A stretch of DNA of 46,841 nucleotides from Actinobacteria bacterium UBA2286 (GCA_002345925.1 DDWM01000059.1:1-46841); one strand, 5' to 3'; shown: positions 35,813-44,799, counted from the first letter of the stretch. Program-made: numbers and translations. Notes: generated by a model not told the origin, from the letters alone.

Positions 35813-36537
35813 CACGATCCATTGAGGAAGAGAACATGGAAGTGGCCGAGGTAGACGGCGTCGTTTCCGAGTCCGAAGAAGATGTTGTCTCGCAGCCTTC
35901 AGCGGGCGGTGTGCGCGAGGAGGATCTTGTTCCCGGATGGCTTGCGCTCCTCGTTCTTCTTCTCTTGCTCGCAGCGACGGCGCTTGGCGGGTATGTTCTG
36001 CGTGGCGTGTTGATGAAGGATGAGACGGTCACCCGGACCGGCCTTGCGGTTACTGAGATGGAGTCCGCGTCAGAGGCAAACCCTGATGATGCCGACAGCC
36101 ACCTGAACCTTGGCTATGCGTACCAGCAGGACGGTCAGTTCGACCAGGCCATCGCAGAGTATGACAAGGTACTCGGTCTCGATCCCGAAAATCTCGCCGC
36201 GCTGTATAACAAGGGTGCCGTTCAGCTTGCGCTCGGTCAGACCAAGACCGCCGAGGCGACATTCTGGGAGGTCCTGAAAATCGCCCCGGATCACGCTTTA
36301 GCCGCTAAGTCTCTGGGCGATCTCTACATCCAGCAGAAGCATTACAAGTCGGCTCTCGTTGCCGTGGATCCGGTGCTTGAGATCCGGACCGATCTGGCGG
36401 ATCTTCAATACATCTCGGGAGTTGCAAACGAGGCACTCGGCAACAAGGAAAAGGCTATCGAGCGCTACAAAGCCGCTGCAAGATTCGATCTTGCCGAGGC
36501 CCAAGACGCCCTGAGCCGCCTCGGCGTGAAGGAGTAG
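35809..36537 (+). CDS. Membrane-anchored TPR protein
   Basis: The 242-residue protein has an acidic N-terminus of about 40 residues, one helix (GWLALLVLLLLLAATALGGY), then three to four tetratricopeptide repeats on the far side: LNLGYAYQQDGQFDQAIAEY, LYNKGAVQLALGQTKTAEAT and SLGDLYIQQKHYKSAL. It resembles anchored TPR subunits that assemble cytochrome or secretion complexes, such as CcmI/NrfG-like proteins. ATG 35809 overlaps the rex stop and the next gene starts 1 base after its stop, so rex, TPR and NHL genes form one unit. A cytochrome-assembly role is inferred from the neighbours. Confidence 0.85.
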   Translation: MTRSIEEENMEVAEVDGVVSESEEDVVSQPSAGGVREEDLVPGWLALLVLLLLLAATALGGYVLRGVLMKDETVTRTGLAVTEMESASEANPDDADSHLNLGYAYQQDGQFDQAIAEYDKVLGLDPENLAALYNKGAVQLALGQTKTAEATFWEVLKIAPDHALAAKSLGDLYIQQKHYKSALVAVDPVLEIRTDLADLQYISGVANEALGNKEKAIERYKAAARFDLAEAQDALSRLGVKE

Positions 36538-36538
36538 C

Positions 36539-37624
36539 ATGCCGGGGATATTCGCACCACTCAAGAGGGGCATCCGCCTGACGCCTCGCCAATGGTTTGG
36601 CGTCTTGGCAGTTGTTCTCGCTGCGCTCCTCATCGGACTCATCATCTATCTGCTCTATTTTCTCGGCCGTCCCGAGCAGCTGACTCAAAGCCCAGTCCAG
36701 GCCGGAATACAGCCGGTCTGGTCGGTGGATGGGCCAGGAGAAGGGGCGCTCCCGCTGTTCGACCGGCCCATGGGTGTTGCAGTCGGGGACTCTGGTCACG
36801 TGTATGTGACAGACACGCAGAACAACCGTGTCTGCGCGTTTGATTCCTCAGGACGCTTCTTGTTCGAGTTTGGGAGTTTCGGTGTGGCCAAGCCGCTACC
36901 GGGTGCGGTCAACACGTATGAGCCGGGCTCTCTCAATTATCCCGTCGGCATCGATACTGACGAGGATGGCAACGTCTACGTCGCGAGTTTCAGGAACGAC
37001 TCGATAGAAGTCTACGACCCGAAGGGTAAGCCGCTTCGTCGTTTCCCTGATCCACTAAAGGTAGTGGGTCGTGGATCCTCCGGTCAGGACGGTACTGGGA
37101 TCGCCGTGACTGACGTTGCCGTTGCAGACGGGTTTGTCTACGCGTGCGACGCGTATCAGATCATCGTGTTCAAGACGGATGGCACGTTCGTTCGTCAGTT
37201 TGGCATGCCGGGTATCGCTTCCGGAGGTCTGGATCACCCGAACGGCATCGCGATCGGCGACGACGGTACGATCTATGTCTCGGACTCCAACCATGCTCGG
37301 GTGACGGCATTCACTGCCGAGGGCGAGCCCAAGTGGAACTTCGGAACGCCGCCTGCGGGAATTGATGACACCACCGAGCGTGACATCGAACTCCCTCGAG
37401 GGTTGACGGTGCTCGATGACGGTTCGATCTTGGTCGCTGATGCGTTTGGTTTCTCGCTTGTGCGTCTCTCGGCAGACGGGAAGCTTGTTGCCAAGTATGG
37501 TGTGCGGGGTGTTGAGCCGGGGCAGTTGAACTTTGCCAATGACGTGGCAGTGCTTCGGGGGTTCCTTGCGGTGGCCGACAAGGAGAACGGGCGACTGCAA
37601 GTCGTGCGCTTGGTTGGTCCTTAG
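36539..37624 (+). CDS. Membrane-anchored six-bladed NHL-repeat beta-propeller 1
   Basis: The 361-residue protein has one N-terminal helix (about residues 19-42) and then six NHL-type blades. Typical units are PMGVAVGDSGHVYVTDTQNN, PVGIDTDEDGNVYVASFRND, PNGIAIGDDGTIYVSDSNHA and PRGLTVLDDGSILVADAFGF. With six blades and no extra domain, it is almost wholly an extracytoplasmic propeller. NHL propellers bind proteins, glycans or metals; no enzymatic residues of a peptidylglycine lyase are apparent. It is coupled to the TPR gene upstream and is followed by a promoter gap and the 15-heme cytochrome. A second such protein lies at 40509-41531. Confidence 0.87.
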   Translation: MPGIFAPLKRGIRLTPRQWFGVLAVVLAALLIGLIIYLLYFLGRPEQLTQSPVQAGIQPVWSVDGPGEGALPLFDRPMGVAVGDSGHVYVTDTQNNRVCAFDSSGRFLFEFGSFGVAKPLPGAVNTYEPGSLNYPVGIDTDEDGNVYVASFRNDSIEVYDPKGKPLRRFPDPLKVVGRGSSGQDGTGIAVTDVAVADGFVYACDAYQIIVFKTDGTFVRQFGMPGIASGGLDHPNGIAIGDDGTIYVSDSNHARVTAFTAEGEPKWNFGTPPAGIDDTTERDIELPRGLTVLDDGSILVADAFGFSLVRLSADGKLVAKYGVRGVEPGQLNFANDVAVLRGFLAVADKENGRLQVVRLVGP

Positions 37625-37668
37625 CAGAAGACGGCGTAAACTCTTCTCGAATAATAGTTCTTAACACG

Positions 37669-37697
37669 TTCAACAGTCTGCGACTGCATGGTAGACT
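37669..37697 (+). promoter_or_regulatory. Putative promoter of the cytochrome genes
   Basis: TTCAAC at 37669-37674 and TAGACT at 37692-37697 are spaced 17 bases apart, and TGG before the -10 makes it an extended -10. This lies in the 138-base gap between the NHL gene and the 15-heme cytochrome. A weak AGAAGA/TCTTCT hairpin at 37626-37647 follows the NHL stop without a U-run. No Rex-type palindrome is obvious here. Confidence 0.4.
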
Positions 37698-37762
37698 TCG
37701 GTTGAACGACCTGGCGAAGCCGCACCAGATGGCGTTGCGCGTCGTTTCAAGAAGGAGGGCTC

Positions 37763-39223
37763 TTGAGCGGGTCCGATATCCCGGACACCTCGGTAGGGGA
37801 ATTGACTGATTCGGTCGCCCTCGACGGTTCATCGAACCGGCGAGGTCGCCTCGTGTTTGCTGTCATTCTCGTGCTCCTTCTCCTCCTGTGTAGTATCACC
37901 ACGGTTATCGAGACCCTCGTTAGCCGCTCGCCGGACCAGATCCGGAGCATCACCAGGAACATCGAATGCCTTCAGTGCCACAGCGAGCTCATCCCCGCGA
38001 TGTCGAAGGCGTCAGTACACAACCCGTTCATGCTCAAGGGCTGCACTGCGTGCCATACGCCGCACGGAAAGATCGTTGAGAAGTCCGTTGTCGCAGGCGC
38101 CAGGCAGTCATGGGAGCGAACCAAGACACTTGTCGAGTGGCTACCGCTCAAGCTTGTTCTCGACGTCTTCTACTCGGGTGAAGAGACCACGAGCGTAGGC
38201 GGCACCACAACTGAAGTCACAGAAGCCCGGGTCAAGGGCGAGGATTCAAGCCTCATACTTCCTGAGACCGAGCTCTGCTGGGTCTGTCACGGCAGTCTCG
38301 GCGCGATGAAGAACATGGACTTCACGCATGTTCCGTTTGAGAGCGGCTACTGCACGAACTGTCATGACCCACATGCATCCGACTTCCGGGTGCTGCTCAA
38401 GCAAGATGAGCGTGACTTGTGTGTCACTTGTCATCGCATAGGCCCCGAGCTTGCGCGCAAGCAGGTTCACGCGCCGGTCGCGGGTCGCTTCTGCACCAAC
38501 TGCCATAACCCGCATGCGTCTGACTATCGCGGCATTCTTGTCGATAACCAGCGCGACCTTTGCTTCCGGTGTCATCCGAGCGTGGCTCCTCTTAGCCTCT
38601 TGCCCGTGCAGCACAGCCCGTTCGAGTACGACAACTGTACGGGTTGCCATGAGCCGCACGGCTCCGACTACTTGCCACTGCTTCGCAAGGATCAGCCGTC
38701 GCTGTGCTACGACTGTCACCCGGATATCAACCAGGACTTCCTGCGCAAGAGCCATCACCCTGTTGGCACGGTTAAGCTCGCTTGTGCCGACTGCCACGAT
38801 CCGCACGCCGCGATGTATCCCGCACTTCTCTCGGCCAAAGACAATGCAATGTGCTATCAGTGCCACAGGGTCGCAATCCAGGCTTCATACGATGCCTCGG
38901 ATCACAAAGAGGTCCTGTGCGTCCGCTGCCATACCCCGCATGGATCCGACTATGCGCCGCTGCTTCAGGAGCGTAACCCCGAAGTATGTCTGAAGTGCCA
39001 TAACCCCAAGTACTACGACGACGCCAAGGGCAACAATCACCCGACACGCCCGACGGCATTCGATGTGAACGCGCAGAAGCCGCTGACGTGTACCTCGACG
39101 TGTCACAACCCTCATGGCAGTGACCAGAACCACCTGCTGCGAAACTACTCGTCGCCCTACGACGGTCAGTGTCTGCAATGCCATGGCAAGGTTGGCTACC
39201 CACGGGTGGGCATCGACTACTAG
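37763..39223 (+). CDS. Membrane-anchored multiheme cytochrome c, 15 heme sites, repeated CXXCHxPH modules
   Basis: The 486-residue protein has one helix (about residues 30-49), then 14 CXXCH motifs from C69 onward plus one CX3CH (CTSTCH, bases 39089-39106). The last 12 sites fall in six tandem two-heme modules of the form CXXCHxPHxSDYxxLL...CXXCH, repeating about every 47 residues (38351-39184). This is the doubled-CXXCH family seen in multiheme respiratory and extracellular electron-transfer proteins. The start is TTG 37763, set by AAGGAGG at 37752-37758. Being anchored with hemes outside, it probably relays electrons across the wall. It is followed by a NapC-like cytochrome. Confidence 0.93.
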   Translation: MSGSDIPDTSVGELTDSVALDGSSNRRGRLVFAVILVLLLLLCSITTVIETLVSRSPDQIRSITRNIECLQCHSELIPAMSKASVHNPFMLKGCTACHTPHGKIVEKSVVAGARQSWERTKTLVEWLPLKLVLDVFYSGEETTSVGGTTTEVTEARVKGEDSSLILPETELCWVCHGSLGAMKNMDFTHVPFESGYCTNCHDPHASDFRVLLKQDERDLCVTCHRIGPELARKQVHAPVAGRFCTNCHNPHASDYRGILVDNQRDLCFRCHPSVAPLSLLPVQHSPFEYDNCTGCHEPHGSDYLPLLRKDQPSLCYDCHPDINQDFLRKSHHPVGTVKLACADCHDPHAAMYPALLSAKDNAMCYQCHRVAIQASYDASDHKEVLCVRCHTPHGSDYAPLLQERNPEVCLKCHNPKYYDDAKGNNHPTRPTAFDVNAQKPLTCTSTCHNPHGSDQNHLLRNYSSPYDGQCLQCHGKVGYPRVGIDY

Positions 39224-39269
39224 TGTCCGCCCTGCGGCTGCGACCAACGATCAAGGAGTTAGGACTCTG

Positions 39270-40427
39270 ATGGCCAAGATATCTCTCGCCGGATTCAAAG
39301 ACCCGGTAAGGCGCCCTCGATACCTCATCTGGACCGGCGTTGGTGTCTTGGTGTTGGCTGCTTTCGTCGTTGTGGCGTTCTCCGCCACATCAACGTATTG
39401 GTTCTGCGCCGAGGTGTGTCACAAGGTGCAGGACGACTCGATCGCGGCGTACGATCGCTCATCGCACAGCATGGTCTCATGCATGTCGTGCCACGAGCCG
39501 GTGAACGCGGATCCCATCACCTTCACACTCTACAAAGCAAAGGCTCTTGGCGAACTCGTACTGACTATCACCAACAACTACGAGCTTCCGCTGAATCCCG
39601 AGAGCACGCTTTCCCTGGAGAAGGGTCACATGGGATCCCGCCAGTGCACCCAGTGCCACTCGGAGAATCGTGTCATCACGCCGAGCCAAGGCATCATCAT
39701 CGACCACAAGGTGCACGAGGAGAACGAGATCCAGTGCACGGCTTGCCACAACCGAGTCGCTCATGACGAGAGTGGTGATTGGGAGCCTTCGCTCAGCAAC
39801 CCGAATGGTGGGCCCAAGAGCGTCAAGCACGCGAACTACATGACGATGACGGCGTGTTTCCGCTGCCATACGCTCAGCGATATTTCACCTTCTGGTATCA
39901 AGGCGCCCGGGAAGTGCAGCGCATGCCACCCCGCCAACTTCGAGCTCAAGCCTGCGAATCACAATGATCCGGAGTTCTTCCCCAAGGGTCATGCGGAGCT
40001 TGCCGTTGAGGCTGCCAACGAGCAGTCGGCGGCTCTTGCTGCAACGTCTGAGCATCATGAGTCGGGCGAAGTGCTTGACGTCGTTTCGGTTGAAGCGGTC
40101 AACTACTGCAGTACCTGCCACGTCACCGAGAAGTTCTGCAACGACTGTCACGGCATAGAGATGCCGCACCCGGCCTCGTTTGCGGAGAACCATGGCAAGG
40201 CAGGCAAGGAGACACCCAAGGTCTGCGCACAGTGTCATGACAAGAGCGGTTCGAAGCAGACTGCGGGGACGGAGTTCTGCAACGCGTGCCACCACAAGGA
40301 TGGCGATCCGAAGAAGCCATGGATTCCGCAGCACTATGACGCGGTCAAGAAGTCCGGTGCTGAGGCATGCTTCGAGTGCCATGAGCCCACTTACTGTGCC
40401 AAGTGCCACGTCCGAGCGGCACTCTAG
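39270..40427 (+). CDS. NapC/NirT-like membrane cytochrome c with C-terminal multiheme extension, 12 heme sites
   Basis: The 385-residue protein has a helix at about residues 18-38, then a NapC/NrfH-like start: WFCAEVCHKV, a Ser/His-rich linker and CMSCHEP with KAKALGELVLTI. NapC-family proteins take electrons from menaquinol. The first site is CX3CH (bases 39415-39432), where NapC proteins usually have CXXCH; eleven further CXXCH motifs follow, ending with CFECHEPTYCAKCH. It is much longer than the tetraheme NapC family. ATG 39270 has AAGGAG upstream. It is the best candidate for the quinol-oxidising entry point of this locus. Confidence 0.9.
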   Translation: MAKISLAGFKDPVRRPRYLIWTGVGVLVLAAFVVVAFSATSTYWFCAEVCHKVQDDSIAAYDRSSHSMVSCMSCHEPVNADPITFTLYKAKALGELVLTITNNYELPLNPESTLSLEKGHMGSRQCTQCHSENRVITPSQGIIIDHKVHEENEIQCTACHNRVAHDESGDWEPSLSNPNGGPKSVKHANYMTMTACFRCHTLSDISPSGIKAPGKCSACHPANFELKPANHNDPEFFPKGHAELAVEAANEQSAALAATSEHHESGEVLDVVSVEAVNYCSTCHVTEKFCNDCHGIEMPHPASFAENHGKAGKETPKVCAQCHDKSGSKQTAGTEFCNACHHKDGDPKKPWIPQHYDAVKKSGAEACFECHEPTYCAKCHVRAAL

Positions 40428-40508
40428 CTTCCCTGTGGTGTTGTCGCGTTTGTAGGCGGAGCCAGATCATGTGGTTCGATTCACGGTATCTATTTGATTG
40501 GTGACCCG

Positions 40509-41531
40509 ATGACGCGCTCGGAGACTAAGAAACTGCGCGGGGTTCGTCCTCGCACTCTTGTTGCCGTGATGGCCCTGGTGCTTGTGATCGCGGCTATCGT
40601 CATGATCGTGTGGCTGCTGAAGCCCCAAGAGGGCGTAGAACTTGTGGGATTCTCGCGGGAGAGCACTGCGACAGTGTCGTATGCCGGAGCCTTTCCCGCC
40701 GAGGGAGAACAGGTCCTGCTCAACCCGCTCGGCATCACAGTGCGCGGCACCACGATATATGTCGCGGAATCGGATGCCGGACGAATTCGGGTATTCGGCT
40801 TGAACGGGCAGGACGCAGGATCGATCGCCTTGCCGGTGGCTGACGGCGCGCCGACTGCGTACCCGTCGGATATCGCTACTCTTGGCGCGGACAGACTCGT
40901 CGTGGTCGACAACTCGGGTTCCCGGGTAGTCATCATGGACACCGAGCGAAGATCTGGCCAAGGGGCCGTGACGGTCCTCGGTGAGAGTGATCCGAAGACG
41001 GCGCCGATACAGCCCACGGCGGTCGCAGTAGACCGTGAGACGATTTACGTCGCTGATGGTACGGGAGCGAACATCAAGGCATACAGCTCGGACGGTGTGT
41101 ACCAGAGAACCGTCGTCCAGAGTGTTGGCGGCTCGACGATCCTCGCAGGTGGGCTGATCGTGTCCGATGGCAAGCTATATGCTACAGACTCAAACGCGGG
41201 ACGCGTATCAATCTTCGATGCAAGAGACGGTAGCACGAAGGGTTTGTTCCCAGACGCATTCGCCCTTCCGCGGGGCCTGGGTTCTGGTCTCGCCGGCGGC
41301 CTGCTCGTGGTCGACACTTTCGAGAGAACCATCCGCCTTACCGACCGCGTGGGTAAGCGCATTGATGCCATCGATGGAAACGTGAGTGGAGATGGCTCGC
41401 TCGGCAGTCCAAGAGGTGTTGTTTGGGTTCCGTCGTCCTCGCGGGCGTACGTGACGGATGCCGCATCCGGCCGCGTTGTCATATTTAACATGCGGCGCAG
41501 TACTGAAAATGGATTAAGATACCCTGAGTAG
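40509..41531 (+). CDS. Membrane-anchored six-bladed NHL-like beta-propeller 2
   Basis: The 340-residue protein has one N-terminal helix (TLVAVMALVLVIAAIVMIVW) and about six propeller blades: GITVRGTTIYVAESDAGRIR, SDIATLGADRLVVVDNSGSR, TAVAVDRETIYVADGTGANI, GGLIVSDGKLYATDSNAGRV, then two more ending in RAYVTDAASGRVVIF. It mirrors the propeller at 36539 in size and layout but is clearly diverged. It stands between the NapC-like and 19-heme cytochromes. Start ATG 40509 has GGTGA upstream; an in-frame TTG at 40494 is less likely. Probable role: a structural or docking partner outside the membrane. Confidence 0.83.
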   Translation: MTRSETKKLRGVRPRTLVAVMALVLVIAAIVMIVWLLKPQEGVELVGFSRESTATVSYAGAFPAEGEQVLLNPLGITVRGTTIYVAESDAGRIRVFGLNGQDAGSIALPVADGAPTAYPSDIATLGADRLVVVDNSGSRVVIMDTERRSGQGAVTVLGESDPKTAPIQPTAVAVDRETIYVADGTGANIKAYSSDGVYQRTVVQSVGGSTILAGGLIVSDGKLYATDSNAGRVSIFDARDGSTKGLFPDAFALPRGLGSGLAGGLLVVDTFERTIRLTDRVGKRIDAIDGNVSGDGSLGSPRGVVWVPSSSRAYVTDAASGRVVIFNMRRSTENGLRYPE

Positions 41532-41534
41532 CAA

Positions 41535-44500
41535 ATGTGGCACGTTGGGCCAATGGAACTGAAACGATTGTGCTGGCAGCGGACACAATGCAGGACTCCG
41601 CTTTCCGAAGGATGTGAAGTCGCGAAGAGTGTGCTGAGGCATAGTGAGCGCGGCGGGTTCATCGCGGCGTCGGTTGGGGCGGCCTATGCGGTCGTCTTAT
41701 TTCTGTTTTTCATGATGCCGTCGCCTGCCCACGCAGCGCTTCCTCATGGCGGCTACGGCTCGACGACGAAGTTGTGCGCAAACTGCCACGAAGTTCACGA
41801 GGCTAAGACCAGCAAGTACTTGTTCTCTGTGGCTGCTACCGCCGGAGCATCAAGTGAGCTGGCTGCATGCTACTCGTGCCACGACGGCTCCGGCTCGGCG
41901 ACGAACGTGAAGACCGGCGCCAGCAATTCGTTCGCAATGAACAGCGGCCACCGTGTTGAGAACGTCACCGAGACCGCGGGTTTCTCATACGACCTCACCA
42001 ACCGCTGCTCCGCATGCCATTCACCCCACGCGGACTACGCCACGAATCGTCGGCTGCCGGTACGCTCGGTCGTGACATCGTCGGGGACCTACGCGGTGAC
42101 CGGCGCCAACAACACCTGGTGTCTCGCGTGCCACAACGACAACAACGACTGGTACAAGTCGACGACTTCTACCGCGTATCCAAGTGCATCGACTCCCACC
42201 AAGGACGCCTCCGGGTACCCGGTCACCGGCACCTTCCCGGGCAAGACGGTCTACAACAACACCGCCATCAACCGGCATGCAGCGATCCCGTCCGGCATCA
42301 CGACCGATCCCATGCTGCCAAGTCAGACCACCACACGTGTCGCCGGAGACTGCCTCTGGTGTCACTCGGCACATCGCGGGGTGAGCAAGTACGACAGCCT
42401 CCCGGCGACGTTCGGCGCGCCTGCCACCACGACCGTGACTCTCGACCGCACACGTGGTGACTATGCCGCAGCGTGCTTCGCGTGCCACGGAGGCGGCTCG
42501 TGGGAGACCTCAGGTGCGGTCAACATCAAGCAGTACGCGGTGAAGACGCCTGATGATTCAAGCGTGACTTCAGGCCACCGTATCAAGACCACGGGAGCGT
42601 CGCTGCCGCTCAACTCGCCGTTGCCGTGCTACGACTGCCACAACCCGCATGGATCCACGCGTGGCAACCAGATGATGATCGCCGATACGCTTGGGCAGAG
42701 CCTGGAAGCATCGGTGAGCGGTGGCGTGGTCGTGACGGCGCCCGAGAAGGTACGCCGACTCTGCTTCACCTGCCATTCGACCTCAGATTCCTCGGCAAAG
42801 GTCTGGGACTCCGTGGCCGGCACATACACGGTGACGACCTCGTCGATGCTGGTACAGGGCCTTCGCCGAGACGGTACGCTCCTCGGTGGGCAGGTTCGTC
42901 CGAGTGGTTACTCGCTCAACCAGAACTACTTGCGCTTGAAGGCCCTTGGCGGCGGCGATGCCCACTCACAGTCCTCGACGAAGAGCTGCTACGACTGCCA
43001 CGGCAAGAGCTACACAGGGAGCGGTTCTCCCAACGTACATGCGCCGACGATGGGCGTGTCCGATGGCAAGGTCGCGTGCTACGGATGCCACTCCGAGTAC
43101 CAGGCGATGGAAGACAACATCGGAAGCGTGACCGGCGGAGCAGCCAGACTGAGTTCCTATCACCACGTCTTGGGCTCGTCGGTCGCCACGGACGGCGACT
43201 ACGCGCCGGCCTCCAGCACCGCGTATCCCACATCGGCCACTGATGTGTATTGTGTCTCGTGCCACGTCGATCATGACAAGTTCAACAGCAACAAGGGCGC
43301 GAATCTACGGAGCACCATCGGGGCTGCGAGCGCCGTCGCCACGAACACGGACTTCATCGCGCCCGGTACGACTGGCAATCCTGGAATCTGTGCTTCGTGT
43401 CACACGGTGTCACGGGTCAAGCAGAATGCTGATCAGGCCAGTAGCGGAACCACTTACACCGTCAGCATCAGCGCGACGGGGTACGCCGCCTCTGCGCACA
43501 ACTACACAGTTGCCACATCGTTCAGTGGCTCAGCGTTCAGGGCGAACTGCGCCAAGTGTCACAACGACACGCTAGCGAAGTCGTACCAGACCAGCGTCGA
43601 GGGTACGCTGACCGCATTCGGTGTGCATACCAGTTCTGAGGCGCGGATTCTGGCGAGCCTTGGTGGAACGCTCGCCAATCCATACGAGGAGCGGTTCTGC
43701 TACAAGTGCCACAGTAAGGCGAGCGAGAGCCAGGGTTCCACGTGGACGGCATCGGTCATGAAGGATCGCTACGGTCTGGTCTCGATGACCGCCTCTTCTG
43801 TTGCGATTTACAGCCAGGTGGCCAAGACGTACGGACACAAGGTCGGTAACTACGCCGGCAAGCACAAGGCGTCGCGATCGGACGAGACGACCGCGTACAT
43901 AGGCCAGGCCGCCAGCAAGCATGTGGAGTGCTCGGACTGCCATGACCCGCATGATGCGGGCAAGGGAACGCACACACTCGGCACTGCCAACGGGAATCGT
44001 GTTGGCCCTGTTCTTGCGGGCGTGCAGGCACTGAGCGTGACGTTGCCTGCAACGAACTGGACGACACCGACCGCAAGCGCCTACTCGTGGGTCGAGACCG
44101 CAACATATGAGTATCAGATATGCCTGAAGTGCCACACATCCGGAGCGAACGCGGCGCTTTCTAGCTGGGGCGGCACCGGAGCAAACGCGTGGACTGACGT
44201 CGCGCTTGAGTTCAATCCAGCGAACGCGTCATTCCACCCGGTCATGGCGCCGCTCGGTGACACGAAGAAGCTCACCGCATCGTGGATGGATGCCGAATGG
44301 CAGGCGGTCGGCACTCAGACAATGACCTGCTCGGATTGCCACGGGGATATGAAGACGACTGCTGCGGCGCTTGGTCCGCACGGCTCTTCCCTGCCGCACA
44401 TTCTGAAGGGCCGCTGGCCGCTCAATTCGAGCGGCGTCGCGTACACCATCAGCAATGCAGACAGCGAGCTCTTGTGCGAGCAATGCCACGCCGGTCTCGC

Positions 44501-44780
44501 GAACCAGCGCGCGCATGTGAACGGCGGAGGCTCCCATTCAGGCGCCGCGTGCTATCGGTGCCACATCGTCATTCCGCATGGAGGCAAGTTGGGTCGTCTG
44601 ATTGGCGATGCAGACAGCCAGATGCCTTCGCGGTATGCCTATAACAACACCTTGTCGAATACGTATGTGAGTCAGTACACCTGGAGCTCGTCCGCAATCG
44701 CGAGGAACGACTGCTCCGTTACTTCGGCATCGGGCTGCGGTTCGCACAACAACAACACCACCGGTCGTCTGAACTGGTAG
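41535..44780 (+). CDS. Large exported multiheme cytochrome c, 19 heme sites
   Basis: The 1081-residue protein has a signal peptide ending PSPAHA before ALPHGGYG, then 19 CXXCH motifs spread through the chain, from CANCHEV to CYRCHIVIPHG. They sit among long Ser/Thr/Ala-rich stretches that contain no second membrane helix. The tail NDCSVTSASGCGSHNNN has two extra cysteines that are not a heme motif and may form a disulfide. The exact start is uncertain: ATG 41535 gives a long n-region, while GTG 41631 gives an ideal signal peptide. Its size and heme count fit an S-layer-level or extracellular conductor. It lies just before the maturation genes. Confidence 0.93.
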   Translation: MWHVGPMELKRLCWQRTQCRTPLSEGCEVAKSVLRHSERGGFIAASVGAAYAVVLFLFFMMPSPAHAALPHGGYGSTTKLCANCHEVHEAKTSKYLFSVAATAGASSELAACYSCHDGSGSATNVKTGASNSFAMNSGHRVENVTETAGFSYDLTNRCSACHSPHADYATNRRLPVRSVVTSSGTYAVTGANNTWCLACHNDNNDWYKSTTSTAYPSASTPTKDASGYPVTGTFPGKTVYNNTAINRHAAIPSGITTDPMLPSQTTTRVAGDCLWCHSAHRGVSKYDSLPATFGAPATTTVTLDRTRGDYAAACFACHGGGSWETSGAVNIKQYAVKTPDDSSVTSGHRIKTTGASLPLNSPLPCYDCHNPHGSTRGNQMMIADTLGQSLEASVSGGVVVTAPEKVRRLCFTCHSTSDSSAKVWDSVAGTYTVTTSSMLVQGLRRDGTLLGGQVRPSGYSLNQNYLRLKALGGGDAHSQSSTKSCYDCHGKSYTGSGSPNVHAPTMGVSDGKVACYGCHSEYQAMEDNIGSVTGGAARLSSYHHVLGSSVATDGDYAPASSTAYPTSATDVYCVSCHVDHDKFNSNKGANLRSTIGAASAVATNTDFIAPGTTGNPGICASCHTVSRVKQNADQASSGTTYTVSISATGYAASAHNYTVATSFSGSAFRANCAKCHNDTLAKSYQTSVEGTLTAFGVHTSSEARILASLGGTLANPYEERFCYKCHSKASESQGSTWTASVMKDRYGLVSMTASSVAIYSQVAKTYGHKVGNYAGKHKASRSDETTAYIGQAASKHVECSDCHDPHDAGKGTHTLGTANGNRVGPVLAGVQALSVTLPATNWTTPTASAYSWVETATYEYQICLKCHTSGANAALSSWGGTGANAWTDVALEFNPANASFHPVMAPLGDTKKLTASWMDAEWQAVGTQTMTCSDCHGDMKTTAAALGPHGSSLPHILKGRWPLNSSGVAYTISNADSELLCEQCHAGLANQRAHVNGGGSHSGAACYRCHIVIPHGGKLGRLIGDADSQMPSRYAYNNTLSNTYVSQYTWSSSAIARNDCSVTSASGCGSHNNNTTGRLNW

Positions 44781-44799
44781 TCTCGCGACGATTCCCTGG

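Noticed and set aside
37626..37647. AGAAGA/TCTTCT inverted repeat as a rho-independent terminator
   Set aside because: The stem is A/T-G mixed and weak, the loop is 10 bases, and there is no U-run.
35155..37762. Search for a Rex operator (TTGTGA-type palindrome) near rex and the cytochromes
   Set aside because: The nearest sequences, such as TTAACACGTTCAA at 37661-37673, have poor symmetry. I do not report an operator.
44703..44750. A twentieth heme site at the C-terminus of the large cytochrome
   Set aside because: The two cysteines are eight positions apart and neither is followed by His, so no heme motif is formed.
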